Position numbers and translations under genes: made by a program. Below the pieces are notes generated by a model. It worked only from the letters and a program-made list of their open reading frames with translations, did not search any database and was not told the origin of the DNA. From positions 33,609 to 97,608 of the forward strand of contig MU831899.1 in assembly GCA_029204225.1 (NCBI GenBank): a stretch of DNA of 64,000 nt, written 5' to 3'. This document shows positions 32,961 to 44,698 of this stretch, one piece after another. Each line of letters begins with the position of its first letter. Positions within the stretch are counted from its first letter, which is position 1. This stretch comes from Diphasiastrum complanatum. Taxonomy: Eukaryota; Streptophyta; Lycopodiopsida; Lycopodiales; Lycopodiaceae.

Positions 32961-33990
32961 GTGAAGGCTAAGAGAAGATCCAAGACAAGTCCTTTCGAAA
33001 AGGAACACGCAGATGTGGTCCAGCATGATATGCCTGAGCATTTTAAACGTTATACATTGGATGATGTGGTTATCATGTTATCTAAAGCACATCGTGAACC
33101 TGAAAAACACGTACCAAACTCAAAAGATGTTTATGATGGTCCAGCTAGGACACAGCCAATGAATCTTGCTAAGCCAGGAGAACCAAAAAAGATTGTGCAA
33201 GTTGGATCACAACTTAATCCTGAACGGTATCAAGCACTCCGCATGTTAGATTGCTTTGCATGGACTTATCAAGATCTGCAGGGTATTCTAACGTCAGTTA
33301 CTGAACATACCATACCTTTAGTACCTGATGCAATTCCAAAATTACAAAGGTCTATCGCGGTAATCCTAATGTTGCAGATCTGATAAAGAAAGAGCTTCAG
33401 AGATTGCTTGACGTCGATTTCATTTACGAGATCGAACATACCAAATGGATCTCATCAATTGTCATTATTCCTGAGAAGAATGAGAAATTGAGAATTTGTG
33501 TGAATTTCAAGGCTTTGAACAAAGTGACGTGAAAGGATCACTTTTCGTTACCTTTTACTGAAAGCATTTTGGATCGCCTTGCTGGAGCGGAAGCTTACAG
33601 TTTCCTGGATGGATTTAGTGGTTACAACTAGGTTAAGATTGCACCTGCAGATCGCTACAAAGCAACTTTTGCAATAGAATGGGGCACCTATGCTTACAAA
33701 GTAATGCCATTTGGACTCTGTAATACACCAAGTTCGTTCCAAAGAGCAATTTGCTTTTAAAGATTATCTACAGAAATTTCTTGAAATTTACTTGGATGAC
33801 CTGGGAGTCCATAGTAGTACAGATGTAGACCATCTGGATCGATTGGAAAAAGTATTTGAAAGATGTCGCAAATATTAAATTTCTCTAAATCCAGAAAAAT
33901 GCCAGATAGGGGTTTCCCACGGAGTTGTGCTTGGCCATGTGACATCAAGACATGGTATTGCCATGGATTATTCTAAAATCATTGGCTGAT
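32961..33990 (+). pseudogene. Gyp1 pol fragment: linker and reverse transcriptase
   Basis: Begins KAKRRSKTSPFEKEHA, the same peptide with which the right-edge Gyp1-R runs out of the window (KAKRISKTSPLKKEQ). It continues KKIVQVGSQLNPERYQALR, FAWTYQDLQGI and HTIPLVPDAIP, frameshifts, then shows RT motifs KTIRICVNF-like LRICVNFKALNKVT, YSFLDGFSGYN and YKVMPFGLCNTPSSFQRAI. After a deletion there is FLEIYLDDLGVHS (YxDD box) and LNPEKCQIGVSHGVVLGH. Stops interrupt at least three places. RNase H and integrase are missing. Confidence 0.88.
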
Positions 33991-34115
33991 TTTCTTGTTG
34001 GCTGTTCATGGGGCACGACTGATTTTGTGTCATGTCGTATCATGTCGCCTTTTGTCAAAGGTTCAAAATTGAAAGCTAGCAAAGCTTTGGCATTAGAAAC
34101 AAACTTTTTCTTCAA
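33991..34115. other. Short unassigned spacer
   Basis: Nothing recognised between the RT fragment and the LTR that follows. Confidence 0.3.
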
Positions 34116-34500
34116 TGTCAACTAGTTAAGTTGGTCTAAATTGGCAATTTGGAGGCCAAAGTGAAACTTCAACTTGGAGATACATTTTTTTATGTCAATA
34201 TGGCCATGAGATATTGTTTTTACTATTTTTGACAAGTAATGGACTTGATAAGGTTGGATTGGGACCTATCCTAATTTGCTAATGTGGATACATTACATCT
34301 AGTCATGAAAATCTAGGTTTTTGATGAAGTACCTAGAAGTTGCCATTTTAGAAAAAGTGGCCAAGTGACATTATAAATACTATACCAACATGGATAACAA
34401 TTCTTGATGTTCTCATTTTGTATGGAAAATTTTTCTCTTTTGATTCTATTTTCATCTCTTTCATATTTCTCATGATATCTTGAGTTCTAATGTGTAGAAT
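34116..34500 (+). mobile_element. Partial copia LTR (Cop2-b)
   Basis: Starts TGTCAACTAGTT exactly like the Cop2-a LTR at 58027 and stays similar for about 385 bases. It includes a TATAAATAC box at 34372 and TCTCATTTTGTATGGA. Similarity ends at about 34500, before the LTR 3' end and primer site. Confidence 0.75.
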
Positions 34501-35683
34501 GCTAATATTATGTCACTCATTCATGCACAAATTCTCAAGTATTGAGGATATTTTATGGCAAGATGGAGATGGAGGCTCATTCATGGAGTTTTATGGAGAA
34601 AACCTTACATATATAGAAGAAGCATGCAAGCATTTGTTGATCACTCACATTTATTGCTTGGTTGCTATTATTTTCCAAAGATGTCAAAGGTGGAAGCATG
34701 GAGGCCAAAGTGAACTTTCAACTTAGAGATATATTTGTTTATGTCAGTGAAGCCCTAGTGAATTTCACACCCTTAGTATGCCATTTGCCATTGAAAGTTG
34801 CCTTGCAAATATTTCCTTAGAATATCCACAATAGAGTCATTGAGGAATGAAACCAATCTATATATTTATGATTCTTCAATTTGAACTATGATTGGCTTGA
34901 CAATATTCTAGGTCATACCACTATGAGACCTACTAGCATTAATTGATATGTAAAGCCATCAATGTCATGACTTTTGTGCATACTAGTCGATAGTCAACTA
35001 CATTATTGCAATTTGTTGAAGTTGCTTACTGGCATGAAGATGGGGCCCGCACTAGTGGCTTTGAGGAAATAATCAGATCTTGCTATTTGTGAGAGCCTAA
35101 AATCTTTGGACACATGGTGAACAATGGATTGTGTCGGGCGTAACTTGATCCGTGTTGGTAAACAATAGGGGTTCATGGTTACCCTTTAGTTCATTTTGAC
35201 ATGAAATCTTTGTGACCTTAGTATGTCGTTTAGTTTTGAAAGTTGCCCAAAAAATTTCTTATAATTTTAATCTTCAACTTGAAATGTGATTGGCTTGACA
35301 TACTCTATATCATTCCTATAATGTTTAATATGAAAATTCTTAGAATGAATTTGTGTGCACTTTTCAAGTTGTATATCAAAATGACAAATTGGACAAAATT
35401 TTACCCATCAATTTCAATATTCAAAATTGTCTTAAGCCCTTCAAAATTTTAAACATTTGAACATGTCTAATATGGGCTTTACATGCAAGTGAGTGAAATT
35501 TCAACATTGCTTAATTGCGACATCATGACTAATTTGAAAATACTCAAAGTAAATTTAAAAATATTAACTCTTAAATTCAAGATTAATGTCTTCAATAATG
35601 ATGGCCATAATCCGAATTGTGAAAACGGAGTAGCAAGATTGTTGCTATTGAGAATAGGATCACCAGATCATAATTCCACCGCA
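34501..35683. repeat. LTR-derived and internally repeated AT-rich DNA
   Basis: A second degenerate copy of the Cop2 LTR start (GGAGGCCAAAGTGAA) lies at about 34700. CCTTAGTATG and TTGAAAGTTGCC followed by TGATTGGCTTGACA recur at about 34765-34900 and 35215-35300, some 450 bases apart, a degraded duplication. No gene. Confidence 0.45.
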
Positions 35684-36211
35684 TGGGGTCATTTAGATAC
35701 ATGATCAAAAGCATTTATGCTATATTGAGGACCTTAGTGATATGTGACCTATATGATAAATCTTTTTAATTGTTGGTGTGTGACCTATATAACCTTATAT
35801 GAAATCATAGTAATTAGTTGAAATACCATTTAGCATTGTAATAAAGATGTTGATCAATGGTGTGATTTCTTGCATACAAAGCAACCATAGATAGAAAGGG
35901 CGAATGGATATTGCTCGTCATAAGATACCATGGCACACTAGGCCAATCCAAAGAGATTTACTATGTGGTCTTTAATTAGTTGAGATAGGCCTGCATGCAC
36001 TATCTATTGATGCCTAACATTTGTCAGTATGAACCTCATTTTGATTACTCGTCATGTGTTGCCCCACCCAAGCAATTTTCTTGATAGCAATGTTACTAGA
36101 ATATTATATTTACATTAAGCATAAGTAGAATATACATGGATTAGATGTTGGCATGTCTTTAACAAATTTTATTATATTTGTTCAGAACATACGGTCTCAT
36201 AATGATTACTT

Positions 36212-36600
36212 ATGATGTGGTATAGAGTAGCTGGCTACAATGTGTATATGTCATCGACGATGTCATCATCATCAGATAGCGATTCATCTCATGATCGCAA
36301 CAACAGGTATATATTGTTATTGATATTGACATCAATTGCACTTTATTTGTTATTTGAATATGAGTGTATGATTTTTCTTGCAAATTTATTCTTACAATGA
36401 CATTTGATTGGAATTATGAATTCTAGGGAAATTATCGTACCTCCACGTGTTTTAGAGAAAGAAAAAAGAATTGAGCTCTATCATAGAAAAAAGGAGCAAT
36501 CAAGACTAAAGTACAATGAACAACTATTGACTGGTTCATCTTCAAGCTCTTCCATCAGTCGACGTAGACTGCCTATTGATCTATCACGTGCATGTATATT
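36212..36600 (+). pseudogene. CACTA 5' coding exons 1 and 2 (CAC1b)
   Basis: Exon 1 (36212-36306) has MWYRVAGYNVYMSS, then an acidic Ser-rich stretch, and ends CAG|GTATAT. Exon 2 starts at 36427 after GAATTCTAG and reads EIIVPPRVLEKEKRIELYHR, SRLKYNEQLLTGSSSSS and RRRLPIDLS. The two join in frame. No known domain. The homologous exons in CAC1a are at 8340-8766. Confidence 0.5.
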
Positions 36601-36779
36601 GATTTATGTCATTATTTTTTTATTTGTAATAGTGATCGCAATTTGCTCTTTGGATATAGTATATTGCTCGTTGGAAATCCAAGGCACCACTCCATCACAA
36701 ATGAAAGTAAAAAATGCACTAAATGTACAAAGACTATTTTGTCAATTTTTGTCACATGTTACAATACGTTACATGCTAG

Positions 36780-36960
36780 AATTTGTCAATTTTCACTTGA
36801 ATGACACTGAAAGAATTTGTGCAATTTGCAATTGGATTATTGGACTTAGGATTATGCAAAGGCCTTAGGATTCGGACAAGGAGGATTGTCAACGATCATA
36901 TTTGGGCCAATGGAATGCACACAGAGAATCCAAGAGTACGAGAGGTAAACTCTTTAAAGT
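36780..36960 (+). pseudogene. Deleted transposase-associated exon (CAC1b)
   Basis: Flanks match CAC1a 7940-8190, but about 50 bases coding the Cys motif are gone. The sequence jumps from a TTGGACT to ATGCAAAGGCCTTAGGATTC. Confidence 0.7.
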
Positions 36961-37061
36961 GTTTTTTGAAAATGCTTTAATCTTTGACCCTTATGACACT
37001 TCAAGTATAATTTGGCCAATAAATATTGAGTGATAGGATGAGTGCCACGATACTTTAAAGT

Positions 37062-37240
37062 TAATTTTTCACTTGCTTCTGAAAGGAAAAATCCAAATAG
37101 AATATTTAGATGAAGTTAATCTCTCACTTGCTTCTAAAAGGAAAAATCCAAATAGAATGATTAGATGAAGTTAATCTCTCACTTGCTTCTAAAAGAAAAA
37201 ATCCAAATAGAATGATTAGATGTAGTTAATCTTGATTTCC
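37062..37240. repeat. 55-bp tandem repeat (CAC1b)
   Basis: Three units built on TTAATCTCTCACTTGCTTCT, the reverse complement of the CAC1a array at 7727-7897. Confidence 0.85.
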
Positions 37241-37272
37241 ATATTCAATCATCCATAATAGACTCATTCACG

Positions 37273-37372
<100 letters not shown>

Positions 37373-37704
37373 AGTTAAAGGTAACCAACACTCCCAATTC
37401 TAGGAAGGTGTGTAGCCCTTGTTTTCTTCCGTTAAAGGCGTGGTTCAAATGTTTTTTGTTGGAAGATGAGCTCCACAAAAAAGCCCAAATGCCGCAAGGA
37501 GGGAGCATGTGGTAACATTCTGGAGTAGGATATAATCATGTGGTTTGGGAGTTTTGATTAGCACTCTATAATGTTCTCTCTGTTTTTCTCTTCATGTGTG
37601 TTTAGGGTCGGTGTGGGTGGGTGTGTGTGTGCGTGCGTGTATTTGCGTGTGTGTTTCATGCTACTGGTTTACGGTTTGTGTTATATATCAATTTATGTTT
37701 CATG

Positions 37705-37806
<102 letters not shown>

Positions 37807-37828
37807 AACATTTTCAACTTTTGTAGAA

Positions 37829-38550
37829 GAAAGACCATAAGTTGGTTTCAAGAAAAAGAGTTGCAAGAGAGATCGAGAATATTATTGATAGGATAAATCA
37901 CATGAATATTGATTTTGGATCATCATTGGCCCTAGATGATGCTCTTGTTGATGATGACCCCTTGCATGATATAATTAGTTCATCAATGCCTTGTAATTCA
38001 ATCCATGTCTCCAAATCTCTAGAACGTTCTTACCACCCAACCACACCTATCCTAGATGTTGCACATGAGTCCTCCACGATACTCCACGTGGATTCCACAA
38101 ACTTGACCACCTCTTTAAAAAAGAGAACACGTCTTGGACATATTATGACTAGTTTGAAAGATAATTGCAAATTACTATGCACTGTTGATGTGTCAAAAGA
38201 CATTCTAGGTCCTTTGTCTGACCTTCCTCTTCCACCTAGCTTGCAACCATTAGTAAAAACTTTTATTAGAAGTAGATATTCGTGCTGGCCACTCCAATCA
38301 CCATTACCATCAAATGGAACACCATTTACGGATTGGGAACACTTTCTTGAGGCTGGTTTGGGCCTTTTTGCATTGAGTAGTATTGAGGTCCCTTTAAATA
38401 GTGTTGTGACATTGATGCCATATGCAGGACCTCAATACAATTGGGGTGATTGGCATGCTTTGTGTCGTCACCAATGGAGGATGCAAGTATATGGCTTGAA
38501 TTCAAATGCTTGTTCTTTAGAGGAACAACGCATGCAAGGAGGCAACATCT
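37829..38550 (+). pseudogene. SET-like gene, N-terminal half (CAC1b)
   Basis: One open frame joins the acidic exon MNIDFGSSLALDDALVDDD, LKKRTRLGHIMTSLKDNCKL and TVDVSKDILGPLSDLPLPP to the SET start AGLGLFALSSI, VVTLMPYAG and MQVYGLNSNACSLEEQRM. It is cut at about 38550 just before the catalytic region. The continuity of the N-terminal exon with the SET part shows how the gene was arranged before the CAC1a inversion. The FTDWEHFLEAGLG context differs slightly from CAC1a (MMPIEHFPEAGLG). Confidence 0.65.
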
Positions 38551-39513
38551 TGTGGAAAAAGTACAAAAAGGACCAAGAGTGGATCCTAATCTCAAGAGGG
38601 ATTGGTTGTCAGATTACTTGATCTAACAATCTACTGGAGATTAAGATCAATCTAGATCAATTCTAGACACAAAATCCTAACAAGAACAATCATTAATTGA
38701 AGGTAAGTGTACTTTATGGTTTCACACGTGTGAAACACAGTCTGAGTACGGACTCCAACCTGAAAATCAAGTACACATTGATAGAACCTCAAAACAATCA
38801 AAACAAATGTAGACAAATGGAGAGAATCACTCAAAATTGCTTCCAAAACCAAGATTGGTGTCTCACATTGATTATGGCCAAATGTGGCTCTATATATACA
38901 ATAAGTGGGAGGTCGTGGTACTAATCATCCATTTGATCCCACATGTGTGAAGGTGCTTTGTCATATGATGATTCATCATGCAAAACTGACACTTGGACAA
39001 AACCTTCTAATTTGAGCACTTTTGGTCCATTTTCCTTCTATATGGAGATCTACTTGAAAATCTTCTAGAATTCAAAATTCGCCTACTTCAGCTTATTCCA
39101 CAAGTGTGAGCTGTCCTCTACACATGGGATATGACACCTAACCAAAATATTTGGCTCATGCAATCAATAGATTGATGCCATGTGTCATATATCTAGAAAA
39201 GTAGTTTTTGGCCTTTTTAGCCACTAGAACTTGAATTAAATCATATGTCCACCTATATGATTATGGTACATGACAAGTACACTATTTTCACACGTGGGAA
39301 CAGGCTCCACACATGTGTTTTTATCTATATACAAGATTTTTGGCCTCTACCAAGCTTATTTTTGCATTTTTCACACTCCTCCTCAAAAATCTAGCTTGGT
39401 AAATGTAGCTTGATGGAAAACATGATGATCTTGAACTTGACTCCATGGGCTTAATTGGTCTTTGTTGGTTCAAAAGGTTTGAAGATCAGCCAATGAGCTT
39501 AATGTTGATCTGC
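38551..39513 (-). mobile_element. Inserted copia fragment (LTR-like) in CAC1b
   Basis: This block has no match in CAC1a and replaces about 0.7 kb of it. The minus strand contains the polypurine-like TTTTTGAGGAGGAG followed by TGTGAAAAATGC at about 39372, the same arrangement as the Cop1 3' LTR start. The left 0.8 kb would be LTR and the right 140 bases the pol tail. The left LTR edge and target duplication were not resolved. Confidence 0.5.
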
Positions 39514-40768
39514 CATACAGTGGTCCACGTATAAAGCAATTACCTGTCGTCTACGTCAAGGCTTAAAAGAGATGATGTAAATTGATGAGCGCATTAATCA
39601 AGAGACTAATGCATCTAAATCTAGCTCATCTAGATCTACGTCTTCGCAAACAAGTTCCAACGATGAAAATGAGCTTTCAATGAATGATGAATTTGAAGTC
39701 ATGGAAGACATGTTGGATGATATGTACGAGAACAATATTGTAGCTAGACACAATGAACAAGATGAGGAGGCACTTTTGTCTAACGGAGAAAGAAAATTGC
39801 GAGAAGAATCAAAGACCGCATTGTATCCTGGAGCAAAGACATCTCGTTTGGCTACTTCTCTACTTCTATTAGATCTTCAAGCCAAATATAGATGGAGTGA
39901 CCAAAGCCTCACATCATTATTTGAGTAAAAAAAATGTCATCTACTTGTCATTTTTGCTTTGAAACAAAATTTACAATTTGGACATCAAGTGATATCTTTT
40001 TTACAATGACTTCTTTTGTCATGTACAGACTATTGAAAACCAAAATTCTCCCAGAAGGGAATGTCATGCCTGAGACAAGAGATGAGGCACGAAAGATGTT
40101 GACTAACATCGGGATGGACTAAAAGCAATATCATGCATGTCCAAAAGATTGTATTTTATATCGAGGAAGGTACGAATCACTCAAGAAATGTCCCATTTGT
40201 GATACTCCTCGATATAGAGATGATTTGCAAGGGGCAACCATTCCGTGCAAAGTTTTACGACATTTTTCAGTAATTCCACGATTGCAACGTTTATTTCGTT
40301 GTAAATCTCTTGCACAACTTATGGACTAGCACGCACACCATACCTTTACGAATGGGATGATGAGGGTACCATCAAATTCACCTGCATGGAAACACATCAA
40401 CAAAGAGTATCCAAGCTTTGTCAATGAGTCCAAAAATGTGAGATTTGGTCTTGCAACAAATGGTGTGAACCCCTTTGGTGTACGAACAACTACGTGGTCC
40501 ATTTGGCCTATTTGCTTGGTAAATTAAGATATTCCTCCTTGGTTGAGTACAAAAGAGAGACACATTATGTTGGCACTTTTAATTCCTGGCCAACGCAAGT
40601 TTAAGAACATGGATGTGTATCTTGAGCCGCTTATTGACGAGTTGGAGGATTTGTGGAAGGGGATAAAAGCATATGACATTTCGTGCCCCTTACATGAGAG
40701 GGAGTTTACACTACATGCCATTGTAATGTGGACAATGCATGACTATCCAGGATTAGGTGAATGCTCAG
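39514..40768 (+). pseudogene. CACTA TNP2 transposase, N-terminal and core exons (CAC1b)
   Basis: Exon to 39924 (donor GTAAAA) has DEFEVMEDMLDDM, TALYPGAKTSRLA and AKYRWSDQSLTSLF. Exon 40029-40768 has KTKILPEGNVMPETRDEARK, HACPKDCILYRGRY, CPICDTPRYRDDLQG, RFGLATNGVNPFGVRT, MLALLIPGQ, MDVYLEPLIDELEDLWKGI and WTMHDYPGLGECS. Two nonsense changes are visible against CAC1a: TAA at 40120 (Tyr codon in CAC1a) and TAG near 40327 (Trp codon in CAC1a). The NPFG motif is intact here. Together with the following exons this covers nearly the whole TNP2 protein. Confidence 0.87.
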
Positions 40769-40912
40769 GTAATCATTCAAACAATGTCTATCTTGTGTAC
40801 ATAGGAGTTTGTTTACGGTTACATACAACTAGTAATTCTTGACATTTACAAGATATACTACAATGGCCATAATTATTCTTTGACATATACTTTTTTTAAT
40901 AGTGATTGATAG

Positions 40913-41889
40913 TATCCATTTGTTGGGCAAACTTTCAAACGGCTGGAAAAAATGCTTGTTTTTTGTGCGAGCCAAATCTTGTGAGAAGACACTCTTTTAG
41001 TCTCAAAAAAGTGGTTTATGAAAATTATTGTAATACTTGCATGAAGGCCATCCATTCAGAGACACTCATAGAAGAGGTTTTAGAAGAAGAGTTGAGAGAG
41101 AGATGCTTCCAAAGATGATGTCTGTGAAAGATTGGCGAATACGATGGGAGGAATCTCAAGCAAAGCCAATCGATGAAAAGATTATCTATATTTCATCATT
41201 TGGAATATTGGAATAACCTTTTGATTAATCACCTACTTGATCCCATGCACATATTTAAAAATGTGGGTGAATCTATTTGGAAACACTTGATTGGTGAAAA
41301 AGATATCATTGCTGCAAGGCCTGATCTAAAAGAATCAAACATCAAAAAGGAATATTGGATAAAGGATGGTGAAGATCATGCTCCAAAAGTACCTTGGACA
41401 TTCACTATGGAGGAGCTTAACCATGTGCGCTCCATTATTCATGACATTAGAACACCAACTGGTTTTGCCCATTCTCTACGGTCATTATTCACAGTGGATG
41501 GAAAGTTGCAAGGTCTCAAATCTCATGATTGGCTAAAGATGATTCAATTCATCTATCCATTGTCAATTCATGGGTCCTTGTCAAAAGATATTTGTGAGAA
41601 CATATACAAACTATCAATCATTGTTAGGTATTTACATGTACTTGGTGCATTTTTCTATTTAGTACTTATTGATTGGAAATTCAAATAGACATAAAATGGA
41701 TTGAATATGTTGCAGACGAATGTGTTCAAAAGAAATCCATGAGCTGGATCTTCGCAAGAGACATGAGGATATGGTGGAGATTGTGTGCATGTTTGAGAGA
41801 TATTTTTCGACTTCCATCATGGACTCACAAGTGCATTTATTGGTGCACTTGGTTGAAGAAGTTTCTATTGCTGGTCCAGTGCACACTAG
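40913..41889 (+). pseudogene. CACTA TNP2 transposase, middle exons (CAC1b)
   Basis: Exon 40913-41627 has ICWANFQTAGKNACFLC, two single-base shifts near 41115-41170, then MKRLSIFHHLEYWNNLLINH and HGSLSKDICENIYKLSIIV. Exon 41716-41889 has RKRHEDMVEIVCMFERYFST and MDSQVHLLVHLVEEVSIAGP, the start of the DUF4218-type domain usual downstream of the TNP2 core. Splice sites TTGCAG| and CTAG|GTATAA fit. These exons are partly or wholly absent from CAC1a. Confidence 0.83.
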
Positions 41890-41994
41890 GTATAAGTGCA
41901 TAAATTATCTTTTGCATGTGTATTTAGACTAAATCAATTGATACATGAACTCATTAAATAAAACACTTATTTTTAACCATTTGTGACTTTTTAG

Positions 41995-43410
41995 GTGGAT
42001 GTTCTTTATGGAAAGGTACATGAAAGTCTTAAAAGATTTTGTGCATCACAAGACAAGGCTTGAAGGTAGCATGTCAGAGGGATGGTTAGTACATGAATCT
42101 CTCTTTTATGTTACTGAAATTTTGCACCAACTACATCCATCTGCTCCACTATTGTGGCGTGATGAGGAAGCGGAAGAGGTAACTAGTGAAAAACCTCAAG
42201 GGATGGGAAAGGTCCATAGGTTGGCACCCTTCCAACAAGAAAAAATTTCTACATTCATGTTTTATAATTGTGGAGTTATGGATAAATGGTTAGACCTATA
42301 TGAAGAAGAAAAAAAAAAGAGGGCCTTGTCTAGAAAGCGCCAACGACGGAATAAAGGTAGACACATGGCCTCAAGTTCACATGATCTTGAGTCATTGCCC
42401 AAGCAATGCACTATAGAGTGGATGCATGACACACTACAAAAAGCAACAAAAGAGGGACAAAAAATATCAAACGCAGAATGGGACTTTGCAAGAGGATGCG
42501 AATGGAAGGTATTATTCTTTAGATACTTTATTATTAGAACATTCTTGTTTATAACAATATCTGTTTAATCATTTTGAAACACCATGTTCATTCACAATGA
42601 TTATTTATGAGATTCATGTTTGTCATGTGGCAGTGCAAAATGTATAATGCTATATGGGTTTTTGGTTTCCACTTTTGTGTTGAAAGGATTGATAACAAGA
42701 GATGCACACACGATTGTGGTGTAATAGCATCTTTCCAACAAGAAAGTCAAAGCAGTGCACGAGATCGGAATCCCATCTCAGGAGATATAGAATACGTAGG
42801 AACTATACAAAATATTTATGATGTGTCATTTGGTGAAAGTGGACACTATTTTATATTTTATGTGAAATGGTTCAAGGTATTGTCGAGGGCCAAATGCAAT
42901 CGTAAAATCGGATCCAAGTGGATTTTTTGTGATTGATTCATCAAAAACATTGAGCATGGAGTCCTTTGACACATTGGTGTTGCCTCGTCACTGTGAGCAG
43001 GTGCACATGCTATGCTATAATGTTTTTCATTTTATTGCAAGTGACTTCAGTATTTGAGTTTTCGATATGTTCTAAAATAGTGATTTTTGTAGGTGTTTTT
43101 TCAACCAGATCGACTAAACAAGATATGGTAGTTTGTAGCTCAAGTTGAACCACATTCACGACGAGTATTTGAGGGTGCAAATGTTGAGAATGAAATAAAA
43201 AACCTTCATTTTAACTATGAGATTGAGCTACCTAGAGATGTAACAAATCGTCAAACCATACTTGAAGCACCCACTTCCATAGATGTTGAGAATAGAAATT
43301 CTAATAGTCATGATGATGAAATAATTTTTGAAAGTGAGAGTGATGATGAAAATCATCTAAGAAATTGCAAGATGTTGTCGCTGATGAAATTGATTATTGT
43401 AATTCTGAAT
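41995..43410 (+). pseudogene. CACTA TNP2 transposase, C-terminal exons (CAC1b)
   Basis: Exon 41995-42508 has WMFFMERYMKVLKDFVHHKT, the DUF4218 continuation, and IEWMHDTLQKATKEGQKISN. Exon 42634-42876 has SGDIEYVGTIQNIYDVSFG and YFIFYVKWFKV, the DUF4216-type segment. A one-base shift then gives YCRGPNAIVKSDPSGFFVID up to 43000. The last exon from 43093 has VFFQPDRLNKIW, a stop, and QVEPHSRRVFEGANVENEIK with an acidic tail. The domain order is that of complete plant TNP2 proteins. Confidence 0.82.
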
Positions 43411-43465
43411 AAAAATTGATTATTGCAATTCTGAATGAAATTGATTATTGCAATGCTTTCAAATG
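43385..43465. repeat. 26-bp tandem repeat, three units
   Basis: Units AAATTGATTATTGYAATTCTGAAT start near 43387, 43412 and 43438 at the end of the transposase tail. Confidence 0.7.
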
Positions 43466-43583
43466 ATTGTTATTTAGCCAAAATAGAGTCTCATTTATGG
43501 TCAAGTAAGTGAAAAGAATAGACGTAGTTTGACTTTAATCCCATTTTTTTGGAGATAATGTCGGTGAAGATAGATGTATGACT

Positions 43584-43774
43584 TCATGTTCCAAGAAAAT
43601 TCTCATTTTTTAACAAATGCTGCAAAGACAGTAAATCACTAAAAGCATGTGAGTTAATGAAATCACCACCACAAACTATGACAAAATCAAGTGTTTCATC
43701 ATAGTCAATCCCCTTGAATTGAGCATATCCCTTGGCAAATAGTCTTGTTTTATAATTGTTCACACTACCATCTT
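43584..43774 (-). pseudogene. Copia reverse transcriptase fragment
   Basis: IKLNQDGSVNNYKTRLFAKG and YAQFKGIDYDETLDFV are the KARLVAKGYxQxxGIDYxETFAPV block at the start of copia RT. Only about 190 bases remain, bounded on the 5' side by a perfect hairpin. Confidence 0.8.
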
Positions 43775-43815
43775 GATTAAGCTTGATCTTAAAGATGGTA
43801 AGATCAAGCTTAATC
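43775..43815. repeat. Perfect hairpin with 17-bp arms
   Basis: GATTAAGCTTGATCTTA (43775-43791) is the exact reverse complement of 43799-43815, with a 7-base loop AAGATGG. The left arm is copia coding sequence, so the right arm is a fold-back copy of it. Confidence 0.93.
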
Positions 43816-44280
43816 ATTCATCAATTCCTCGTTAAAGAGCAAACTTGCCAAAATCACCATCTCTTGATAATCTCTCAAAGAATGTACAAAATGAGCTCTC
43901 AATCCATATCAAATGATCTCGGATATGAGATTAGGTAGAGTGCCATTAGGGTAGACCCTAAACCCCTGGATCTCAAAGCCTTAGATCATGCATAATTACC
44001 CTCTTGGTCGCTCAAGTCAACTGTCTTATAAAAGTAGGTGGCCGCCCTCATCAAAAATCCCAATCATCTAGGAACTCCATGATATAATTCACTTTAGAAA
44101 AATATTTATTTAAGTAATTCCATTTCATTATGAACATGCAAAAAAAAAAAAAAAACCTCATCATAATATAATTCACTTAGAAAAAAATATACATATATAG
44201 TCTAATCATAATATAATTCACTTTAGAAATATATTTATTTAACTAATTTCATGTCATTATCAACATGCAAAAAACAAAAA
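43816..44280. repeat. Non-coding DNA with a duplicated AT-rich unit
   Basis: ATATAATTCACTTTAGAAA, then ATTTATTTAA and CATTTCATTAT with CAACATGCAAAAA, recurs at about 44082-44150 and 44210-44275. No gene. Confidence 0.55.
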
Positions 44281-44650
44281 CAAAAAAAATACGTGGATAA
44301 TCCACACAGAAGATATCCACACGTGGATATCTTTAACTTCCAGTCTCGTTCGGTGAACAAACTGAAATCTGCGTTGATTATCCATGCCAAGATTGCTTTT
44401 TGGCGCTGCCAACCTCCCCTCCCAAACAGTTGCCAAAATTTTCAAAATTCAATTTTGCGTGGATTATCCACGCTTGGATAATCCACGTGCATAAATTTTT
44501 TGGCGCCGTGTCAGAAAAACACCGGTAGACTGGCCGAAGGCATGTTTAAAAACAATTTGACGTGGATAATTCACGTGTGGATGTTCCACGCAAACAAAAT
44601 TTCGGAAAATCGACTAAGCGTCGGGTCTCGCATGGATACTCTGCGTGGAT
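44281..44650. repeat. Palindromic GCGTGGAT/ATCCACGC repeat cluster 3
   Basis: Contains CGTGGATAATCCACA, ATCCACACGTGGATAT, GCGTGGATTATCCACGC joined to TTGGATAATCCACGTG, CGTGGATAATTCACGTG and ATGTTCCACGC. It shares with cluster 2 the order of A-rich lead-in, palindromes, and unique 60-120-base spacers containing GGCGC or GGCCG words. It ends about 50 bases before a copia protease frame. Confidence 0.88.
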
Positions 44651-44698
44651 AAATATAGAGTTTTCTAGTTGTGAAAGGCAAATGTTGCATAGTCATCC

